A stretch of 59,067 bases of DNA from an uncultured Oleiphilus sp. (GTDB taxonomy: Bacteria > Pseudomonadota > Gammaproteobacteria > Pseudomonadales > Oleiphilaceae), in NCBI GenBank assembly GCA_913020045.1, contig CAJWBE010000027.1, forward strand, positions 1-59,067. The letters are read 5' to 3'. The notes beneath the pieces were generated by a model. The model was not told the DNA's origin. It ran no database searches and was given only the letters and a program-made list of their open reading frames with translations. The position numbers were made by a program, and so were the translations under genes. Positions 52,965-59,067 of the stretch are shown here, piece after piece (the first letter of the stretch is position 1; each line of letters starts with the position of its first letter).

Positions 52965-54146
52965 TTAGTCCCAAGCGCGCCGTGACCTCACATGGTTCGA
53001 CCCTGTGAACGGTGCTAGAAGCTTGTATCGAAGAGAAATTTTGCCTGGCTGGCACATAGGTGCAATACCTTCGGGGTCCCAGTTAGACTGAATATGGGTG
53101 TCTTGTGTTAGAAACTCCCAGCCTCCTAACGGCTCAATGATGTTTTTCACATCCGCTTGTTCGGTGTCCGATAACGCGAATAGTTTTTGTTGCAGTCTCT
53201 CTCTGCACCAAACTCGGTAAGGGCTCGTGTGAACCTGAGGATAGGTATATCCATCGATATCAAAGTCGAATGTTGATTGGCCGTTTTCGTACGCTTTGGC
53301 GTTTTCCGATAAATACTTAAGATAGCTCTGGCAGACATCTTTTAGTAATGGGTCCCAACCTTTGGGTTTTCCGGTAGCTGTGACGGATAGGTCGCTACCG
53401 GACAAACGAGACGCTTTCGCGTTCCACATACGCGCTACCCATTCGTAAACGGCGGGTGCCTGCTCCTGCATAATGCGGTTGGGCGTTGGGTCATTTCCAA
53501 AATGCCAAAACATAGAACCAAAAAAACCGAAGTCAGCGTAACTGGGACGATCTCCCAGCAGGTAGTCTTGATGTTTGAATATGACTTCTAGTCGCTGTAG
53601 CGTGTTGATATAAATACTTTCAATATGTTCACGGTTTTGCTCCGTCATGCCGTCACCATATAAGAATTTTTGTTCTTGGTGACGATGAATCAACTTTCCA
53701 CCCAGCCAAGTTAGTGGTTTCGCGGCTGCCCAGATACCACCGACGAACTCTTTTGCGAACAGTGTTTTATACATATGTCTATCGCCGGGATACATCCAGC
53801 GATAGTAAATGGCAGGACGCCACATCCATTCGTCGGCATAGTCTTCCATTAGGTAACTTAGGAAGCGTTGCACCGGGTCGGTAGGGATAACCGGAACGTC
53901 TGAGTAGCGTTCTTCGAACCAGTCCATCATCGGCGTAGTGTCGCTCATCCATTGACCATTGGACGCTTTGATAACAGGCATTTGTCGTAGCCCGGTATTG
54001 CTGTAAATTTCCTTCCCATGCTCGCCGAGACTGCCGTAGATCGCGGTATGGGGAATACCTTTGTACTTGAGGTACGCCAGCATTTTTCCGCAAAAATAGG
54101 ATCGGTGAAAAACGAAAATGTCATAACTTAGGGCTTTTTCTTGCAC
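52965..54146 (-). CDS. Glutathione S-transferase-fold protein with long C-terminus
   Basis: A thioredoxin-like GST N-terminal domain (YDIFVFHRSYFCGKMLAYLKYKGIPH, with a Cys in the S-F-C position) is followed by QMPVIKASNGQWMSDTTPMMDWFEERY and a helical GST C-terminal domain, with the conserved LLGDRPSYADFGFFGSMF at about residues 215-230. A further 130 residues after the GST fold are unusual and I do not recognise them. I favour a GTG start at 54146, with AGAGGAA eight bases upstream; a GTG at 54200 gives 411 residues but poor signal. The protein is divergent from an AraC regulator, 101 bp away, which may control it. Substrate unknown. Confidence 0.8.
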   Translation of the reverse strand: MQEKALSYDIFVFHRSYFCGKMLAYLKYKGIPHTAIYGSLGEHGKEIYSNTGLRQMPVIKASNGQWMSDTTPMMDWFEERYSDVPVIPTDPVQRFLSYLMEDYADEWMWRPAIYYRWMYPGDRHMYKTLFAKEFVGGIWAAAKPLTWLGGKLIHRHQEQKFLYGDGMTEQNREHIESIYINTLQRLEVIFKHQDYLLGDRPSYADFGFFGSMFWHFGNDPTPNRIMQEQAPAVYEWVARMWNAKASRLSGSDLSVTATGKPKGWDPLLKDVCQSYLKYLSENAKAYENGQSTFDFDIDGYTYPQVHTSPYRVWCRERLQQKLFALSDTEQADVKNIIEPLGGWEFLTQDTHIQSNWDPEGIAPMCQPGKISLRYKLLAPFTGSNHVRSRRAWD

Positions 54147-54247
54147 GGCGTATTCCTCTCTTTTATCGATTTGTGAGCTTAGTTTAATAAGATTACTCAC
54201 TTAAACGATGGCATCGAAGGGTAAGTGATCGGTCAAATCTGGCCAGC

Positions 54248-55315
54248 ATGCCTGATAAAGCATACACTGGCGAAATGCGCACTCAGAGTCAGTTAATTCA
54301 AGAGGACGAAAAACTCCTGCTCCCTTTTTTTCCGGACATGCTTGTTCGTTGGCTGGCGGGTCAAGGCATCCCCGCTAACGATGTATTGCTTGGTTCGGGT
54401 TTGAGTATGCAGGCGCTTTCTTCAGCGCAAACTCGATTGAGTATTAAGCAGGTCAGACATATATTGCTTCGTGCGATGAGTCTGTCTAAAAACCAGCACC
54501 TTGGTGTTGATTTTGGACGCCAGATTAACCTCATGTCGATGGGCAAGGTAGGATACGCCGCCATGTCATCACCGACATTAGAGCATGCCCTGTTGGTGTT
54601 TCAACGCTATCTGAAGTTGAGGGATCCCTTGGTTCAAACGTCATTAACACGCAATAAGGCCCACGCTATTCTTTCGTTTAAAGAGCCTGTTGATTACGGA
54701 GAGATACGACACTTTATGTTTATGGCAATTGCGAATGCTCTGCATACGATCGTTCAATTCTTGCTACCGTCGGTTGAGCAGTTGCCATTTTCGATTGAAC
54801 TTAACTATCCGTCTCCTGATGACTGGGACTCTCAAGTTCTGCCCGCTGGCATGGTCGTGCAATTTTCTTGTTCCAGCTCTCGTATTGTTTTTCCTGGTAC
54901 TTGGTTGGAAAAAACGTTGCCAACGGCTGACAAGCAAACCGCTGAGCAAGTGCAGCGCTTATGTGAGAACGATTTGTTGGCGTACCAGAGCTCAGAAGGG
55001 CTGGCGAATCAAGTACGAGCATTTGTTGTATCAGAAATGACTGGTTATTTAAGCATGGAGGAGTGTGCAGAGTCGCTGGCAATTTCTTCTAGAACCTTGC
55101 GTCGACTATTGGCTGGTCAAAACCTGACGTTTCTTAAAATTGTCGATCAAGCCCGCTACGAAAAGGCGTCTGATTATTTGTTGAACTCTGAACTGTCGAT
55201 TGCACAAATTGCTGAACAGCTTAACTATGCGGACCCTTCAAATTTCAGCCGGGCATTTTTGACATGGACTGGAAAGCGGCCCTCTAAGTATCGCGAGAGT
55301 GGTCATGAGTTTTAG
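54248..55315 (+). CDS. AraC-family transcriptional regulator
   Basis: The 355-residue regulator has a large N-terminal ligand-binding domain of the arabinose-binding-like type seen in OruR and similar proteins (about 25-225), and a C-terminal double helix-turn-helix (SMEECAESLAISSRTLRRLLAGQNLTF, then SIAQIAEQLNYADPSNFSRAFLTWTGKRPSKYRE, about 270-350). A second ATG at 54275 would shorten it by nine residues; neither has a clear ribosome-binding site. It lies between a divergent GST-fold gene and the betaine-type ABC genes on its own strand, and could control either. The ligand is unknown. Confidence 0.9.
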   Translation: MPDKAYTGEMRTQSQLIQEDEKLLLPFFPDMLVRWLAGQGIPANDVLLGSGLSMQALSSAQTRLSIKQVRHILLRAMSLSKNQHLGVDFGRQINLMSMGKVGYAAMSSPTLEHALLVFQRYLKLRDPLVQTSLTRNKAHAILSFKEPVDYGEIRHFMFMAIANALHTIVQFLLPSVEQLPFSIELNYPSPDDWDSQVLPAGMVVQFSCSSSRIVFPGTWLEKTLPTADKQTAEQVQRLCENDLLAYQSSEGLANQVRAFVVSEMTGYLSMEECAESLAISSRTLRRLLAGQNLTFLKIVDQARYEKASDYLLNSELSIAQIAEQLNYADPSNFSRAFLTWTGKRPSKYRESGHEF

Positions 55316-55510
55316 TGATGTCTCGATCACCGTTGGTCAACACAGTTTACTCACTAGATATACCGCCTATTATTTGCGTTAACAATTAATACGAGGGAAT
55401 AAACATGCATTAGTTTTGGCATTGGGGTTGAAAGCACTACTCAAACGCGTTTCACTGGTTCGTGTATTTCACAGTATTTAACAAGAATAACCACATTTTA
55501 GGATCCTTCT

Positions 55511-56575
55511 ATGCGAAACAAGATGCTCGTTCTTATGAGTAGTTTTTTTCTTCTTAGTGCTTGCGGCGAATCTGCCGATACAGCCAAAACGACACCTGAA
55601 GCGGCGCCAGCGGCGACAGAAATGGCTGAAGCCGCGCCGTCCTGTGGCAAGGTGACTATTGCTGAAATGAACTGGAGTTCTGCTGCGCTAATGGCGAATG
55701 TAGATCAGTTTATTTTAAAACATGGCTACGGCTGCGATGCTCAGCTAGTAACCGGTGATACCATGCCAACCGGCACCTCGATGATTGAAAAAGGGGAGCC
55801 TGATGTTGCACCTGAAATGTGGAGCAACTCTTTGCGAGAAGCGCTAGATAAAGGCGTTGCAGAAAAACGTCTTCGCTATGCGGGTGACTCGTTGTCAGAC
55901 GGCGGTGAAGAAGCGTTTTGGGTACCTCAGTATTTGACAGAGAAGTATCCTGAGCTAGCAACGATTGAAGGTGTTAAAAAGCATGTTGCAATGTTTAAGC
56001 ACCCAGAAGACCCTGATAAGTCGATGTTTATGGGCTGTCCTGCGGGTTGGAACTGCCAGATTTCTGCTGGGAACCTTTATCGTGCATTGAAATTAGAAGA
56101 TGCTGGTTTTGCATTGGTTGACCCTGGTTCAGGTGCAGCTTTATCTGGTTCGATTGCTAAGGCGTACGAGCGTCAGGAAGCTTGGTTTGGTTACTATTGG
56201 GCGCCGACTGCGGTGCTAGGTAAGTACAAAATGACTAAAGTAGACTTTGGCAGCGGCGTTGATGAAGCGCACTTCAAAGCATGTATTACGAATGCAGATT
56301 GTGCTGAGCCTAAGCCGACTATGTACCCGCCATCGTCAGTTCAGACGGTAACGACTGAGTCGTTCGCGTCTAAATCGCCAGCGGCCTATGACTACTTCAC
56401 TAAGCGTTCATTTGGCAATGCTCAAATGAACGAGTTGTTAGCTTGGATGGAAGACAATCAAGCAGATGGAACCGTCGCGGCAGAATACTTTATGAAGAAT
56501 AATCGTGACAATTGGAGTCAGTGGTTAACGGCCGATGTCGTGGCCAAGGTAGACGCTGCCGTCGCCAAACTATAA
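55511..56575 (+). CDS. Glycine-betaine-type ABC transporter substrate-binding lipoprotein
   Basis: The 354-residue protein has a lipoprotein signal (KMLVLMSSFFLLSAC, lipobox LSAC, Cys18) and a Thr/Ala/Glu-rich linker, then the OpuAC fold: KVTIAEMNWSSAALMANVDQFILKHGYGCD, PDVAPEMWSNSLREALDKG, AWFGYYWAPTAVLGKYKM. Tryptophans in WNC, WFGYYW and ENW are placed like the aromatic cage of quaternary-amine binders, so betaine, choline, carnitine or proline betaine are all possible. It is followed by a terminator-like hairpin and then permease and ATPase genes. A lipoprotein rather than a soluble binding protein is less common in Gram-negatives. Confidence 0.9.
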   Translation: MRNKMLVLMSSFFLLSACGESADTAKTTPEAAPAATEMAEAAPSCGKVTIAEMNWSSAALMANVDQFILKHGYGCDAQLVTGDTMPTGTSMIEKGEPDVAPEMWSNSLREALDKGVAEKRLRYAGDSLSDGGEEAFWVPQYLTEKYPELATIEGVKKHVAMFKHPEDPDKSMFMGCPAGWNCQISAGNLYRALKLEDAGFALVDPGSGAALSGSIAKAYERQEAWFGYYWAPTAVLGKYKMTKVDFGSGVDEAHFKACITNADCAEPKPTMYPPSSVQTVTTESFASKSPAAYDYFTKRSFGNAQMNELLAWMEDNQADGTVAAEYFMKNNRDNWSQWLTADVVAKVDAAVAKL

Positions 56576-56603
56576 CGACAACGACAACGACAACGACAAT
56601 GAC
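56574..56603 (+). repeat. Tandem AACGAC hexamer repeats after the binding-protein gene
   Basis: Four perfect AACGAC units and a fifth as AATGAC begin at the stop codon of the binding-protein gene and end just before a terminator. A run of 6-bp units can change in number by slippage. In-frame change would not alter the protein since it is beyond the stop. Confidence 0.85.
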
Positions 56604-56604
56604 C

Positions 56605-56635
56605 ATGGGGCTGCTTATAACAGCCCCATTTTTTT
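56605..56635 (+). terminator. Rho-independent terminator between binding protein and permease
   Basis: ATGGGGCTG (56605-56613) pairs perfectly with CAGCCCCAT (56621-56629), with a 7-nt loop and a T7 tract. Partial read-through would give more binding protein than membrane parts. Confidence 0.88.
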
Positions 56636-56672
56636 AGCTAATCTCCCGTCCTAAAAAAAGTTGGAAAGCAAG

Positions 56673-57557
56673 ATGTCCTGGTTTACTGATTTCCCTGAAT
56701 TAAGTCGAGAAACACTAGTTTCGATCCGTAAGTCCCTCGATGGCGCTTATCGAGGTTTTTCCCGAGAATATGGAGAAAATATAGAAGCTTTTTTTGATCC
56801 CCTATTAACCTTTTTGGTTTGGTTCGAAAAGCTCTTGCTCGCGACCCCGTGGTGGCTAATGATCGGCGTAATAGCCTTGATTACCCATTTGGCTGCCCGT
56901 TCTTGGCGTCTTACGATAGGGGTTATTATCGCACTATTCCTGATCGGCCTATTCGGCATGTGGGAAGACACCATGAGTACGCTCAGTATTATCACCGTTA
57001 GTACTTTGTTATCGATTGGTATTGGGATTCCAATTGGCATTCTGATGGCAAGGTCGGACCGCACACAGTCAATCGTGACGCCTGCGCTTGATGTCATGCA
57101 AACCATGCCCGCATTTGTTTACTTGATTCCCGTCGTGATGTTGCTGGGTATCGGTAAAATACCGGGCCTGATCGCCGTCATTATTTATGCGATTCCTCCG
57201 GTAATTCGCCTTACCAACTTAGGTATTCGTTTAGTGGATCGTGAAGTACTGGAAGCCGCCGTGTCCTATGGTGTGAGTCCATGGCAAAAGCTTTGGCATG
57301 TGCAGTTGCCACTAGCAATGCCCAATATTATGGCGGGTATCAACCAAACGATTATGATGGCGTTAGCGATGGTTGTTATCGCCTCCATGATTGGCGTTGC
57401 AGGGCTAGGGCAGCCAGTCCTTCGCTCAATTACCAATCAATACTTCGCTTTGGGCCTATTTAATGGTCTCGCCATTGTGGTGTTGGCCATCATTTTTGAT
57501 CGTGTTTCTCAGGCTTATGCGAAACGTTCGCAAGCGTATTTGGGAGGCCGAGAATGA
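56673..57557 (+). CDS. Glycine-betaine-type ABC transporter permease
   Basis: The permease, 294 residues from the ATG at 56673, resembles ProW/OpuAB. It has about six membrane segments, ISTLLSIGIGIPIGILMARS-like (VSTLLSIGIGIPIGILMARSD), the QTMPAFVYLIP motif, and the EAA loop EAAVSYGVSPWQKLWHVQLPLAMPNIMAGINQTIMMALAM that contacts the ATPase. A TTG four codons upstream is less likely. Its stop overlaps the ATPase start by 4 bp. Confidence 0.93.
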   Translation: MSWFTDFPELSRETLVSIRKSLDGAYRGFSREYGENIEAFFDPLLTFLVWFEKLLLATPWWLMIGVIALITHLAARSWRLTIGVIIALFLIGLFGMWEDTMSTLSIITVSTLLSIGIGIPIGILMARSDRTQSIVTPALDVMQTMPAFVYLIPVVMLLGIGKIPGLIAVIIYAIPPVIRLTNLGIRLVDREVLEAAVSYGVSPWQKLWHVQLPLAMPNIMAGINQTIMMALAMVVIASMIGVAGLGQPVLRSITNQYFALGLFNGLAIVVLAIIFDRVSQAYAKRSQAYLGGRE

Positions 57558-58750
57558 GTACGCAAAATTTTATTGAAATAAAGTCGCTATATAAAGTTTT
57601 TGGGCCGAAGCCTAAGAGCTTGATTCCGATGATTCAAGCGGGTAAAGGTAAGCAGGAGTTATTGGAAGAGACCGGCCATACCGTTGGTTTGAATAACATC
57701 AACCTTGATATCAAACGTGGCGAAATCTTCGTGATCATGGGGCTTTCTGGTTCTGGAAAATCGACCTTGATTCGTCACTTTAATCGTATTATTGACCCTA
57801 CTGAAGGCCAGATTTTAGTCGATGGTGAAGATGTTCTAACGCTTGATGAGAATAGCTTGCGAGAGTTCAGACGCTCTAAAATGTCCATGGTATTTCAGCA
57901 CTTTGGACTAATGCCGCACCACAGCGTGATTGATAACGTTGCCTTTGGTTTAAAAATTCAAGGCGTGGCGAAAAATGAGCGTTTAGAGAAAGCAAAAACT
58001 TGGTTAGCAGACGTTGGGCTTGAGGGTTATGGAAACCAGTATCCTTCTCAACTATCCGGCGGCCAGCAGCAGCGAGTGGGACTGGCGCGTGCTTTGTGCA
58101 CGGATGCTGAAATTCTGCTGATGGACGAAGCGTTTTCGGCATTAGACCCATTGATCCGAAGCGAGATGCAAGACCAGCTGATAGAGCTTCAAGAGAAGCT
58201 GCATAAGACGATTGTGTTTATCACGCATGATCTGGACGAGGCGCTGCGCCTTGGTGACCGTATTGCTATTTTGAAAGACGGTGAGCTAGTGCAAGTTGGG
58301 GAGCCGAAGGAAATATTACTGCAACCGGCCAATGATTATGTCGAAGCTTTTGTGCGCGACGTGAATCGTGCACGTGCATTGACGGTAGAAAACGTGATGA
58401 AACCACCGGTGAATCGCATTACTACGAGCACCATCGGGGAAGCGATTGAGCAAATGAAAGCAACCTCTAAAGAGTATGGCTACGTCGTTTCGAATGAGGG
58501 TTTTGAGGGCACTGTGTTGCAGGAAACGCTTGAGAAGGCGGTTGAGGGCGAGGATTGTTGTGCGGAGGATCCGCTGACCGATGCCTTGTTTGAAACGGTG
58601 GCAGAGATTTCGCCAGAGTCCTTGCTCGAAGAGGTTATTCCTGAAACCTTAGACAATGAGCGGCCATTACCTGTTGTTGATGAAAGCGGCGAATTGAAGG
58701 GTGTATTATCTCGTTCGGGATTAGCGAAAGCCTTGGGTAGCTCTGTTTAG
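57554..58750 (+). CDS. Glycine-betaine-type ABC transporter ATPase with CBS-like C-terminus
   Basis: The 398-residue ATPase resembles ProV/OpuAA. It has Walker A GLSGSGKST (about 71-79), the Q-loop MVFQHFGLMPHHSV, signature LSGGQQQRVGLARAL, Walker B ILLMDEAFSALDP and the switch histidine in FITHDLDEALRLG. Residues about 275-398 look like a pair of CBS motifs (VENVMKPPVNRITTSTIGEAIEQM and RPLPVVDESGELKGVLSRSGLAKAL), which in OpuA sense ionic strength or c-di-AMP. The middle of the CBS pair is acidic and has an EDCCAED segment. Start overlaps the permease stop by 4 bp. Confidence 0.94.
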   Translation: MSTQNFIEIKSLYKVFGPKPKSLIPMIQAGKGKQELLEETGHTVGLNNINLDIKRGEIFVIMGLSGSGKSTLIRHFNRIIDPTEGQILVDGEDVLTLDENSLREFRRSKMSMVFQHFGLMPHHSVIDNVAFGLKIQGVAKNERLEKAKTWLADVGLEGYGNQYPSQLSGGQQQRVGLARALCTDAEILLMDEAFSALDPLIRSEMQDQLIELQEKLHKTIVFITHDLDEALRLGDRIAILKDGELVQVGEPKEILLQPANDYVEAFVRDVNRARALTVENVMKPPVNRITTSTIGEAIEQMKATSKEYGYVVSNEGFEGTVLQETLEKAVEGEDCCAEDPLTDALFETVAEISPESLLEEVIPETLDNERPLPVVDESGELKGVLSRSGLAKALGSSV

Positions 58751-58828
58751 GGTTATTTGCGTGCTGATGATGGCCAGGGCCAAAGCGGCTCATTCAAGTA
58801 GAGAAAAGCGCGAGTAGGGGGTAAGTGT

Positions 58829-59067
58829 ATGATTATTGAAAACGAAATTCCTCTGCTTGAAAGTATTCTTACGCCTTGGCGAGAAGTAATTGGGGAAGAT
58901 TATCTCGGCTATCGTAATCATGTCTATCGAATGTTGCATTGCTGTTTTGAGCTTCTGGATCATGATAGTTACGCAAACGAGTTAAGTAGTGATCCTATTG
59001 TTATCGTGGCCGACCATGAACAAGATAGGCAGAAGTTAATTATTGCTGCGGCTTTTCATGATATTGG
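58829..59067 (+). CDS. HD-domain protein, truncated by the window end
   Basis: The first 79 codons are present. GGGGG stands nine bases before the ATG. The visible part has a His in YRNHVYRMLHCCFELL (about 28-43) and ends with IIAAAFHDIG, an HD pair of the metal-dependent phosphohydrolase/oxygenase superfamily. No membrane segment is seen in the available part. It follows the ABC ATPase by 78 bp on the same strand and may be part of that operon. Some HD-domain proteins linked to quaternary-amine phosphonate use are oxygenases (PhnZ/TmpB type), but nothing here proves this. Confidence 0.7.
   Translation, partial: MIIENEIPLLESILTPWREVIGEDYLGYRNHVYRMLHCCFELLDHDSYANELSSDPIVIVADHEQDRQKLIIAAAFHDI

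Overview
The window looks like chromosomal DNA of a free-living, probably marine or aquatic gammaproteobacterium on the Pseudomonadales/Oceanospirillales/Cellvibrionales side of the class. The signs are the block gacS/barA - cysM - rlmD - relA - mazG, which is known from pseudomonads, an rnr-rlmB pair, PII with AmtB, a DUF1302/DUF1329 pair, a urea/amide-type Urt transporter with formamidase, and moderate GC by eye. I see no tRNA or rRNA genes, insertion sequences, CRISPR arrays or prophage. Nearly all of it is intact, densely packed housekeeping and nutrient-acquisition genes. The genus cannot be fixed from this sequence alone.

Layout: 0.2-5 kb holds a peroxiredoxin-glutaredoxin fusion with an OxyR-like upstream site, then on the minus strand cobT, a glycosyltransferase resembling tRNA-queuosine mannosyltransferase, and ETF-quinone oxidoreductase. 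ETF-QO is divergent from etfBA (5.3-7.0 kb), and a PsrA-like palindrome lies between them, so the acyl-CoA-dehydrogenase electron route sits on both sides of one control region. 7.2-8.9 kb is glnK-amtB. 9.2-10.4 kb is an HcaT-like MFS transporter. 10.7-14.0 kb is an exported DUF1302-DUF1329 pair. 14.1-17.9 kb (minus) has an acyltransferase, a YkvA-like protein and an unrecognised 842-residue lipoprotein.

18.0-26.9 kb is a stress-signalling block: the GacS/BarA hybrid kinase, cysM, rlmD, relA, mazG and a stand-alone HPt protein. 27.1-29.6 kb is an AsmA-like DUF748 protein. 29.9-32.8 kb has an MDR oxidoreductase and a three-gene minus-strand operon (SDR, HugZ-like, Nudix). 33.1-35.2 kb is a stand-alone elongation factor G.

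35.5-47.1 kb is the most striking region. A 1128-residue sensor kinase whose N-terminus looks like a nucleobase/cation (NCS1) permease, with a nine-cysteine linker, forms an operon with a LuxR-type response regulator. It is divergent from urtABCDE-like transport genes, formamidase (fmdA) and an FmdB zinc-ribbon protein. Read together, this is a sense-import-hydrolyse module for short amides or urea that would release ammonia, in the same window as glnK-amtB.

47.2-52.9 kb has an LpxL-like acyltransferase, a DUF3135 protein, rnr-rlmB and a small membrane protein. 53.0-59.1 kb has a GST-fold protein divergent from an AraC regulator, then a glycine-betaine-type ABC transporter (binding protein, permease, ATPase with CBS-like tail), and the start of an HD-domain gene cut by the window end.
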